Assembly (NCBI GenBank): GCA_003645735.1
Contig: QNBQ01000182.1
Coordinates: 1 to 5,041, forward strand
Reading direction: 5' to 3'
Source: Candidatus Poribacteria bacterium
GTDB taxonomy: Bacteria > Poribacteria > WGA-4E > B28-G17
DNA length: 5,041 nucleotides
A program made the position numbers and the translations under genes. A model generated the notes under the pieces. It searched no databases, was not told where the DNA came from, and was given only the letters and a program-made list of their open reading frames with translations. Shown piece after piece: positions 1 to 4,791 of the stretch. The first letter of the stretch is position 1; every line of letters begins with the position of its first letter.

Positions 1-566
1 AAGTTATGGCAGACGTGGATGGTGGTCACGCCCGTCTCCCTCTGAACCCTTTTAAGCTCCCTGCACAGCGTTTCAGCCGTGGCCGGGTCGAGCGCGCTGA
101 GCGGCTCGTCCAAGAGCAGAGCGTCCGGCTCGATCACCAGCGCCCTCCCCAGCGCCACCCTCTGTTTTTCGCCGCCGCTTAACCCCTGAGGGTATCGGTC
201 GAGCAGATGGGTTATCCTCAGCATCTCGGCCACCTTCAGCACCCTCTCCTCGACGTTCGAAGCCCGCCTCACCTTCAGGCCGAAGGCGATGTTCTCGAAG
301 ACGGTCATGGTGGGGAAGAGGGCGTAATCCTGGGGGACGTAGCCCAGGTTTCTCTCGGCGGGCTCAAGATGGGTGACGTCCCGCCCGTTTATCAGGATCC
401 TCCCGCTTTCGATCCTCCTCAGCCCGCAGATGCACTCTATGAGAAACGTCTTCCCAGCGCCGGTCGGGCCCAGGAGGACAAAGTATTCCCCTTTGCCGAT
501 CTCCAGGTCGATATCCTTAAGCCTGAACTCGCCCGCCTGTGCGTTCAACCGCTCTACGCGGATCAT
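1..566 (-). CDS. ABC importer ATP-binding subunit, molybdate/tungstate-like class (C-terminus outside window)
   Basis: This is the cytoplasmic ATPase that powers the importer encoded by the genes to its right. The visible 188 residues hold a nearly complete nucleotide-binding domain: Walker A GPTGAGKT (33-40), Q-loop VPQD (77-80), signature LSGGE (129-133), Walker B ALLLDEP (149-155), D-loop SALD (157-160) and switch histidine H187 in the context HVCHN. The usual context is HVTHD, so C186 and N188 are mild deviations. The ATG at 566 follows the permease stop codon by 4 bases and lies just after GGTGAGGGG, which suggests translational coupling. The reading frame is open to the window edge, so any C-terminal regulatory domain (TOBE type, common in ModC) cannot be judged. 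Assignment as an ABC importer ATPase is firm. The oxyanion substrate is inferred from the adjacent ModA-like binding proteins and ModB-like permease. Confidence 0.93.
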   Translation of the reverse strand, partial: MIRVERLNAQAGEFRLKDIDLEIGKGEYFVLLGPTGAGKTFLIECICGLRRIESGRILINGRDVTHLEPAERNLGYVPQDYALFPTMTVFENIAFGLKVRRASNVEERVLKVAEMLRITHLLDRYPQGLSGGEKQRVALGRALVIEPDALLLDEPLSALDPATAETLCRELKRVQRETGVTTIHVCHN

Positions 567-570
567 CCCC

Positions 571-1404
571 TCACCGCCCGATCCAGATGTAGCCGACGCC
601 TCCAAGCTTCTTGAAGAGCATCAGCGTGGCCAGGGCGATCAGGATCATCAGGATGGCGATCGAGAGGGCTGACTCAATCCTGCCGACCGAAAGCTCCAGA
701 TAGATGCTGGTAGGCATCACCTCGGTTTTGAACCTGGTCGTGCCGCAGAAGACGATGATCGGCCCGAACTCCCCTATCGCCCTGGCCCAGGCGAAAACCC
801 CTCCCGCGATTATGCCGTTTTTCGCCAAGGGGAGCGATACCTTGAGGAAAGCCTGTCTCCTGTTGCAGCCCAGCGTCATCGCGACGTCCTCAAGCCTCCT
901 GTCCACCCCGTCGAACGCCGCCTTGATCGTCCTTATGGCGAAGGAGCAGGCGACGACGAACTGGGCCAGCACGATCCCCTGGGGAGTGTAGACGAACCTC
1001 AGCCCCGACCTTTCGATCGCCCTGCCCACGGGCGTCTGGAAGAAGACCAGCAGGCTCACCCCCATTATCAGCGGCGGCAGGACTATCGGGATGTCCACGA
1101 CCGTGTCGACCATCATCTTCCCCGGGAAGCTGTATCTCGATAGGGCGTAGCCCGCCGGCACAGCCACGCAAAGCGAGAGGAAGGTCGTTATCACGGAGGT
1201 GATGAGGCTGAGCTTGATCGCGAATCTTATCTCCCTCGACCACAGGACTCGCCTGAACGTATCGAAGTTGATGTAGGATATGTCGCTCAACATCAGGGCG
1301 AGGATCACCAGGAGGTAGAGGAAGAGCACGCCGGTCGTAAGCAGCGTGAAAAGCCGATCGCTACTTCCTATAGCCGTATTTTTCGAAAAGCGCCTTGCTC
1401 TCAT
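571..1404 (-). CDS. ABC importer permease, ModB/WtpB-like
   Basis: This is the inner-membrane channel subunit of the importer. From the ATG at 1404 it has 277 residues with six hydrophobic segments at about 20-39, 61-88, 99-122, 142-160, 196-219 and 242-264. The ATPase-docking EAA loop is clear at 172-194 (starts EDVAMTLG, ends LPLA), followed by ARAIGEFGP around 207-215, a signature of the molybdate/tungstate/sulfate permease group. The start is uncertain. The frame is open further upstream to a TTG at 1437, and neither candidate has a good Shine-Dalgarno site. I prefer 1404 because it is the only ATG before the first membrane segment and gives a short basic N-terminus (MRARRFSK). It overlaps the 3' end of the preceding binding-protein gene by 44 bases, so coupled translation is likely. 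The TGA stop at 571-573 is 4 bases before the ATPase start. Confidence 0.9.
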   Translation of the reverse strand: MRARRFSKNTAIGSSDRLFTLLTTGVLFLYLLVILALMLSDISYINFDTFRRVLWSREIRFAIKLSLITSVITTFLSLCVAVPAGYALSRYSFPGKMMVDTVVDIPIVLPPLIMGVSLLVFFQTPVGRAIERSGLRFVYTPQGIVLAQFVVACSFAIRTIKAAFDGVDRRLEDVAMTLGCNRRQAFLKVSLPLAKNGIIAGGVFAWARAIGEFGPIIVFCGTTRFKTEVMPTSIYLELSVGRIESALSIAILMILIALATLMLFKKLGGVGYIWIGR

Positions 1405-2119
1405 CCGAGGAGGCGTAATCGAGGAATTTCCTGGCAAGTTTCTTGTCCTTCGAACAGCTCAGCAGGCAGATGTGAACCCTTATGTCGGGGTATTCATCCC
1501 CCGTCCAGATGGCGTCCAAGGCGTCTGAGTTGGTGACGGCTATGAAGTTCCAGACCACAGCAGCGTCGACCGTCCCCAGCTTGACGGCGTTCCCCAGCTC
1601 CTGGTGCGACCTCGCCTCCAGCACCATGTTCTTCATCACAGCCTCCTTTATCCCCTTCTCCTTCAGCTTCTCGTGCACCATCTGGGCGCAGGTCTGGAAC
1701 CTGGGATCGCCCAGCGCCACCCTCAGACCCGGCCTGGCCAGGTCCTCAAGCGTCTTTATCCCCTTCGGGTTCCCCTTGGGGACGATCAACACCGGCGCCA
1801 GATACCCCACCACCCTGTCCTCCTCCAGCAGCCCCTTTTCGGCCAGGTAATCGGCATATGGGTCGTGGCAGACGAATATATCGCCTTTCCTGGTCAGGAC
1901 GATCTGGGGCAGCAACGTCTCGCTCCCGCCGAAGGTGAACTCCACCTTCGCGCCGGTTTCCTCCTCGAACCTCCGGGCTATCTCCTGTACCGGCTTGCTC
2001 ATCGAGGTGCCGCAGTAGACGAAGACCGTCTCCCCCTTCTCCCCACAGCCCAAAACCATCAAAGCCGACCCCAAAAACGCCGCCAGCAAAACCGTCTTAA
2101 AGCTCGGTCGTGTAGCCAT
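1361..2119 (-). CDS. ModA-like substrate-binding lipoprotein B (second of a tandem pair)
   Basis: This extracytoplasmic receptor is expected to deliver an oxyanion to the permease encoded just downstream. It has 252 residues: a basic N-terminus, a hydrophobic stretch (9-23) and a lipobox MVLGC with the lipidated cysteine at C25. A type-2 periplasmic binding fold of ModA type follows. Likely ligand loops are YCGTS (35-39) and GGSE (64-67), both carrying hydroxyl residues as in molybdate and tungstate binders. Other family blocks are KGNPKGI (115-121), LGDP (136-139) and VDAAVVWN (184-191). The mature protein has further cysteines at 36, 84, 144, 218 and 222, a high number for an exported protein. 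The ATG at 2119 has AGGAAA just upstream and lies inside the end of the paralogue gene (23-base overlap). Tungstate, molybdate or a related oxyanion are all possible; the sequence does not separate them. Confidence 0.9.
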   Translation of the reverse strand: MATRPSFKTVLLAAFLGSALMVLGCGEKGETVFVYCGTSMSKPVQEIARRFEEETGAKVEFTFGGSETLLPQIVLTRKGDIFVCHDPYADYLAEKGLLEEDRVVGYLAPVLIVPKGNPKGIKTLEDLARPGLRVALGDPRFQTCAQMVHEKLKEKGIKEAVMKNMVLEARSHQELGNAVKLGTVDAAVVWNFIAVTNSDALDAIWTGDEYPDIRVHICLLSCSKDKKLARKFLDYASSDESKALFEKYGYRK

Positions 2120-2846
2120 GTTTCCTGAACACCTCCTTCGCCCTCCGGGATGTGATGAATTCCAGGAATTTCCTGGCCTCCTTTTTGTGCTTCGAGAAGC
2201 TCAAGATGCCTATCGGTATGCGCGCTATGACGTTTCGCTCCCAGGGTATCTCGACCGCCTCCGCTTCGCCCTTGTAAAGAGCCGCCGTGGCGTTCCAAAC
2301 TATGGCCGCGTCTATCATCCCGAGCTTCACGGCGTTGGCCAGCTCTATGACCGTCGAGCTTGTGTAAACCACGTTCTTCCGCACGGCCTCCCTCAGACCG
2401 TTCTTCTCGAGGATATCCAACGCCACGCCCCCTATGGCGCACGCATCCGGATCGCCCATCCCGACCTTAACCCCCGGTCTGGCCAGATCCTCAAGCCCTT
2501 CTATCCCCCTTGGGTTCCCTTTCCGGACGAGGATCACCGGTATGAAGTATGCCACGACTCTCCTCTCCGCTATCAACCCTTTCTCCTCGGCCCGTTTAAT
2601 GAACAGCTCATCCCCCGGCATGTAGAGATCCCCTTGCCTTGTGAGCTGTATCTGGGTCAGCAGCACGCCCGCTCCGGCGTAGGTCGGCTTGACCCTTATC
2701 CCCGTCTCCTCCTCGAACAGCTTTATTATCTCGCTGACGGGGGGCCTCAAACCTCCTCCGCAATAAAGCTTCAAAACCTTCTCCTCCCCTCCGCACCCCC
2801 ACGTGGAGAGGACCATGAACAAAAACACCGCGATGCCGAACCTCAT
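2097..2846 (-). CDS. ModA-like substrate-binding lipoprotein A (first of a tandem pair)
   Basis: This is the first gene of the importer operon and a clear paralogue of the next gene. The two share FEEETG, LTR-GD, EKGL, KGNP-GI, LEDLARPG and NAVKLG-x-x-DAA-x-VWN, in the same order. From the ATG at 2846 it has 249 residues: a hydrophobic signal (4-14) and a cysteine at C18 in STWGC, a poor lipobox because position -3 is Thr rather than Leu/Val/Ile. The predicted ligand loops read YCGGG (28-32) and YAGAG (56-60). The Ser/Thr residues of the paralogue are replaced by Gly/Ala, which suggests a different or weaker ligand. GGDLYMPGD-type spacing is kept around 72-79 (GDLYMPGD). An in-frame GTG at 2870 is possible, but the ATG is preferred because GGGGGAGAG lies just before it and it gives a normal signal peptide. 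The TAA stop lies inside the next gene. Confidence 0.9.
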   Translation of the reverse strand: MRFGIAVFLFMVLSTWGCGGEEKVLKLYCGGGLRPPVSEIIKLFEEETGIRVKPTYAGAGVLLTQIQLTRQGDLYMPGDELFIKRAEEKGLIAERRVVAYFIPVILVRKGNPRGIEGLEDLARPGVKVGMGDPDACAIGGVALDILEKNGLREAVRKNVVYTSSTVIELANAVKLGMIDAAIVWNATAALYKGEAEAVEIPWERNVIARIPIGILSFSKHKKEARKFLEFITSRRAKEVFRKHGYTTEL

Positions 2847-2883
2847 CGCTCTCCCCCGCCTCCGCTCCACCTGGTCGGGGGGA

Positions 2884-2913
2884 ACTATACCACAACCCCG
2901 GTGAGTTTTTCAA
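2884..2913 (-). promoter_or_regulatory. Sigma70-type promoter of the ABC importer operon
   Basis: On the minus strand a -35 hexamer TTGAAA (2908-2913) and a -10 hexamer TATAGT (2884-2889) are separated by 18 bp. Each differs from consensus at one position. The inferred transcription start is near 2877, giving a leader of about 30 bases to the ATG at 2846. It lies in the only sizeable non-coding stretch upstream of the operon. Confidence 0.7.
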
Positions 2914-2920
2914 GGGTCGA

Positions 2921-2936
2921 TCCCCTCACCAGGGGA
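2921..2936. repeat. Small perfect inverted repeat just upstream of the importer promoter
   Basis: TCCCCT and AGGGGA are separated by CACC. The element lies 7 bp upstream of the -35 hexamer on the minus strand, roughly -44 to -60 from the inferred start, where an activator or repressor could bind. It does not resemble a ModE box as I know it. A six-base arm in GC-rich DNA can arise by chance, so a regulatory role is only a possibility. Confidence 0.35.
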
Positions 2937-2985
2937 GCGGAATTGACAGGCGGATTAAGGGCTGGTATACTTCCGATCCCAAATC

Positions 2986-3235
2986 GTCTACACCCCGGAG
3001 TTTTCCGGGAGTCGAATCGATCGACCCCAACCGCAAGAGGGTCGAGGTGAGGGATCTGGAGAGCGGGAGGGTCTTCGAGGAGGGGTTCGATAGGCTGGTC
3101 ATAGCCACCGGCGGCTCGCCCATCGTCCCGCCGATCAAGGGGGTCGATCTGAGCTACGCGCCGCCCTTCTCGTCGGTCTGTGATCCCATCCTTATCGCAG
3201 CCCGTCAGCTGATCAAGGAGATAGGGAGGGGATGA
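2986..3235 (+). pseudogene. Remnant of a CoA-disulfide reductase / NADH oxidase type flavoprotein
   Basis: The frame from about 3008 to the TGA at 3233-3235 reads GVESIDPNRKRVEV, then RDLESGRVFEEGFDRLVIATGGSP, the FAD-domain region near residues 70-110 of this family. IVPPIKGVDL is then joined directly to SYAPPFSSVCDPILIAARQL, which resembles the end of the dimerisation domain near residue 400 or later. The NAD-binding centre and most of the dimerisation domain are absent. A second break lies upstream: 2986-3003 reads VYTPEF in another frame, a motif that normally precedes the VESIDP segment by 15-20 residues. No start codon with a ribosome site and no N-terminal GxGxxG motif is present. The intact enzyme would reduce CoA disulfide, O2 or polysulfide with NAD(P)H. 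This copy cannot bind both cofactors and is almost certainly dead. The family call comes from remembered motifs, not a search. Confidence 0.8.
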
Positions 3236-3250
3236 AGCTCACCCCCTCCC
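3224..3250. terminator. Hairpin between convergent rubrerythrin gene and flavoprotein remnant
   Basis: GGGAGGGG (3224-3231) pairs with CCCCTCCC (3243-3250). After a single A-C mismatch, TGA pairs with TCA around an AGC loop, giving an 8+3 bp stem. The TGA is the stop codon of the plus-strand remnant, and the stem lies 19 bases past the rubrerythrin stop on the minus strand. It is nearly symmetric and could end transcripts from both sides. No T-run follows on either strand, so it is not a textbook intrinsic terminator. It could instead protect the rubrerythrin mRNA 3' end. Confidence 0.5.
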
Positions 3251-3269
3251 CCGGCTCGGCCCGGTTTCT

Positions 3270-3776
3270 TCATTCGAAGAGGGTGAACCTCTCCCTGGGC
3301 GCCCCGCAGATCGGGCACCGATCGGGGGGATCGCCCTCGCCGGTGTATCCGCAGACATCGCATATGTAGATCCGCCCTATTTCGAGGTCCTTGCCCGCCT
3401 CGACGGCCTCCTTCGCCTTCTTGTAAAGCCCGGCGTGAATCTTCTCCGCCTCAAGCGCGAAGCGGATCGACCGCTGGGCGCCCTTCTCGCCCTGCAGCTC
3501 GGCCACGGCGTTGTAGGCCGGATACATCTCCTCCACCTCGAACGTCTCGCCGCCTATGGCCGCCTGCAGGTTGTCGGCGGTTGACTTCAGCTCGCCCAGC
3601 GTCTTGAAGTGGTTGGCGGCGTGCACCTGCTCCGCATAGGCGATCGCCCTGAACAGGCGCGCCACGTTCCTAAAGCCCTCCTCCTCGGCCTTCCGGGCGA
3701 AGATGAGGTATCTCATATGCGCCTGGCTCTCCCCGGCGAAGGCCGCCCTCAGGTTTTCATCGGTCATCTTTCGCAT
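3270..3776 (-). CDS. rbr: Rubrerythrin (NADH-linked peroxidase)
   Basis: This cytoplasmic non-haem iron protein reduces hydrogen peroxide to water in anaerobes. Its 168 residues are slightly shorter than the Desulfovibrio prototype (about 190). The N-terminal ferritin-like four-helix domain (about 1-128) has E16 in AGESQAH, E49-x-x-H52 (EQVH) and E111-x-x-H114 (EKIH), with acidic residues at 80-83 as further di-iron ligand candidates. The C-terminal rubredoxin-like domain has CDVCG (139-143) and CPICG (154-158), four cysteines for one iron. The ATG at 3776 has AGGAGGT six bases upstream. An internal ATG at residue 4 is possible but less well placed. It is the last gene of the perR - superoxide reductase - rubrerythrin operon and should remove the peroxide made by the upstream enzyme. 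Electrons normally come from NADH through a rubredoxin reductase, not seen here apart from the nearby decayed flavoprotein. Confidence 0.97.
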   Translation of the reverse strand: MRKMTDENLRAAFAGESQAHMRYLIFARKAEEEGFRNVARLFRAIAYAEQVHAANHFKTLGELKSTADNLQAAIGGETFEVEEMYPAYNAVAELQGEKGAQRSIRFALEAEKIHAGLYKKAKEAVEAGKDLEIGRIYICDVCGYTGEGDPPDRCPICGAPRERFTLFE

Positions 3777-3789
3777 CGGAATACCTCCT

Positions 3790-3826
3790 CGCCTAAGGGT
3801 TAAGCGGCCGCCTAAGCCCGGCGGCC
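3790..3826. repeat. Intergenic hairpin and direct repeat between superoxide reductase and rubrerythrin genes
   Basis: GGCCGCC (3806-3812) and GGCGGCC (3820-3826) form a perfect 7 bp GC-only stem with a 7-base loop. In addition, CGCCTAAG occurs twice, at 3790-3797 and 3809-3816, 19 bp apart. The structure fills much of the 58-base gap and stops short of the rubrerythrin Shine-Dalgarno site. No T-run follows, so it is more likely an mRNA-processing or stability element, or a partial attenuator, than a full terminator. Function is inferred. Confidence 0.5.
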
Positions 3827-3834
3827 ATTCAAGC

Positions 3835-4191
3835 TCATTCGACCTCTATCTCGACCGAGTTCTCCCACACCCCGTGGACGTTGCAGTATTCCAGGGCGTG
3901 AAGCGCTGCGCTTTTTTCGAGCCTCATGGTGAAGGTCACCTCAGGCTCGGCGTAGGTCGGCCCCAGGTCGAAGGTCGCCACATGGACGGCCGGGCCGCCC
4001 GAGGAGGCGTAGACCTGTATCCACTTTATGTGGTGCTCGACCGTGTTGGGGTGCGGGGTCTCCTTGCCGACGACGATCGTCACTTGAAAAGGCTCGCCGG
4101 CCTTGACCTTAGACGGCGCCTCGATGTGAGGCACGTGCTTCTCCCCGCCCTCCCTTTCGGGAGGAGCTATGACATCGCCAAATTTGGCCAT
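3835..4191 (-). CDS. sor: Superoxide reductase, class II (neelaredoxin type)
   Basis: This enzyme reduces superoxide to hydrogen peroxide without producing oxygen. It has 118 residues, the usual length for the one-iron class. There is no N-terminal desulforedoxin domain, as no CxxC pair is present. All ligands of the catalytic Fe(His4Cys) site can be seen: H19 in the loop E17-K18-H19, H47, H53, C103 and H106 (CNVH). E17 and K18 match the conserved substrate-guiding residues. The ATG at 4191 is chosen because AGGAGGG lies six bases upstream and the protein then starts MAKFGDVI. The frame stays open to 4251, but that extension would overlap perR. It follows the perR stop by 11 bases and precedes rubrerythrin by 58, so the three genes are probably one transcript. 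The peroxide product is the substrate of rubrerythrin. Confidence 0.96.
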   Translation of the reverse strand: MAKFGDVIAPPEREGGEKHVPHIEAPSKVKAGEPFQVTIVVGKETPHPNTVEHHIKWIQVYASSGGPAVHVATFDLGPTYAEPEVTFTMRLEKSAALHALEYCNVHGVWENSVEIEVE

Positions 4192-4202
4192 CTGACGCCC
4201 TC

Positions 4203-4658
4203 CTATCCTTTGTTTTCGTTTTCGCGCCTCTTGGAGGCGCACTCCTTGCAATACCCGTAAAACTCGAGCTTGTAGCCCACGATCTCAAACCCCGTCTCCT
4301 CAGAGAACCTCCTCCCGATATCCTCCGGCACCGGCTCGTCCGCGTCCAGCACCCTGCCGCATCCCAGGCAGATGGCGTGATAATGAGGCTTAGGGTTGCC
4401 GTCGAACCTGCTGGGCGACCCCTCAAAGGTCAGCCTCTGCAGAACCCCCAGCCTCTCGAACAGCTCAAGCGTCCTGTAAACCGTCCCCAAGCTGATGTTA
4501 GGCAGCCGCGATTTGACCATGTTGTAGATCTCCTCCGCCGTCGGATGGCTGGTCGTCCCCCTCAAGGCCTCGAAGATCACCAGCCTCTGCCTGGTCACCC
4601 TATACCCCGCCCTCTTCAAAACCTCCTTCAACTTCTCCTCAGCTCTCAAGCCGATCAA
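4203..4658 (-). CDS. perR: PerR-type peroxide-sensing repressor (Fur family)
   Basis: This Fur-family DNA-binding repressor probably controls its own operon. Its 151 residues have a winged-helix domain (about 7-85; VTRQR at 21-25, LGTVYRTLELF at 57-67) and a C-terminal metal and dimer domain. The regulatory metal site matches Bacillus PerR: H38, D86, H92, H94 and D105. The aspartate D86 in SRFDG is the position that separates peroxide-sensing PerR from Fur, which has Glu there. The structural zinc site is C97-x-x-C100 and C137-x-x-C140. Oxidation of the metal-binding histidines by peroxide is the known release mechanism in this subfamily. No ATG is available: the start is TTG at 4658, or TTG at 4649, which would leave better room for the GGGG upstream. 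It is the first gene of the operon and has its own promoter. The alternative, a plain Fur, is disfavoured by D86 and the neighbouring genes. Confidence 0.92.
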   Translation of the reverse strand: MIGLRAEEKLKEVLKRAGYRVTRQRLVIFEALRGTTSHPTAEEIYNMVKSRLPNISLGTVYRTLELFERLGVLQRLTFEGSPSRFDGNPKPHYHAICLGCGRVLDADEPVPEDIGRRFSEETGFEIVGYKLEFYGYCKECASKRRENENKG

Positions 4659-4660
4659 CC

Positions 4661-4680
4661 CCGTTAATAGTAATGGTTTT
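4661..4680. promoter_or_regulatory. Candidate PerR operator over the perR start site (weak)
   Basis: An AT-rich stretch containing TTAATAGTAATGG overlaps the inferred perR transcription start, in otherwise GC-rich DNA. It is only an imperfect dyad and matches the Fur/PerR 7-1-7 pattern poorly. Autoregulation is usual for perR and the position would block transcription, but the site itself is a guess. Confidence 0.25.
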
Positions 4681-4688
4681 CATTTCCA

Positions 4689-4718
4689 ATTTTAACAAAC
4701 CGATCGGCCGGATGTCAA
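4689..4718 (-). promoter_or_regulatory. Sigma70-type promoter of the perR - sor - rbr operon
   Basis: On the minus strand a perfect -35 TTGACA (4713-4718) and a -10 TAAAAT (4689-4694) are separated by 18 bp. The inferred start is near 4682, about 24 bases before the TTG at 4658. The spacer carries the palindrome CCGATCGG (4700-4707). Confidence 0.72.
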
Positions 4719-4724
4719 GGGCGG

Positions 4725-4753
4725 TTGATCTCGTCCCGGGATAGTTTTAAAAT
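4725..4753 (+). promoter_or_regulatory. Divergent sigma70-type promoter of the secreted-protein gene
   Basis: On the plus strand -35 TTGATC (4725-4730) and -10 TAAAAT (4748-4753) are separated by 17 bp. The start is expected near 4760, about 32 bases before the ATG at 4792. The -35 box lies only 6 bp from the -35 box of the perR promoter on the other strand, so one bound regulator could affect both. Confidence 0.62.
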
Positions 4754-4773
4754 TCAGGTCGACGATCCCGGGA
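4734..4773. repeat. Two identical TCCCGGGA palindromes flanking a -10 box
   Basis: The perfect 8-bp palindrome TCCCGGGA occurs at 4734-4741, inside the promoter spacer, and again at 4766-4773, just after the inferred start. The offset is 32 bp, about three helical turns, so both copies face the same side of the DNA. This layout fits a pair of operator half-sites or full sites for a repressor. Confidence 0.5.
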
Positions 4774-4791
4774 GCTTCGAGGGGAGGGGTC

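Noticed and set aside
1604..2128. A 174-codon plus-strand open frame antisense to the second binding-protein gene
   Set aside because: Shadow of the well-supported lipoprotein gene; no motif and no credible start region.
2118..3050. A 310-codon plus-strand open frame antisense to the first binding-protein gene
   Set aside because: Its composition is typical of an opposite-strand shadow of a GC-rich gene (rich in Arg, Pro, Leu, His), with no recognisable domain, while the minus strand encodes a clear ModA-like protein with signal peptide and promoter.
3047..3235. The flavoprotein fragment as a functional 62-residue small protein
   Set aside because: Its parts match two distant regions of one large enzyme family, the frame stays homologous upstream of the apparent start, and no ribosome site precedes it.
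3246..3264. GC-rich inverted segment after rubrerythrin (CCGGCTCGGCCCGG) as a second terminator
   Set aside because: The arms pair only with bulges over 4-5 bases and no T-run follows; the 3224-3250 stem is much stronger.
3703..4260. A 185-codon plus-strand frame across rubrerythrin and superoxide reductase genes
   Set aside because: Runs antisense through two genes with all metal ligands intact; no homology recognised.
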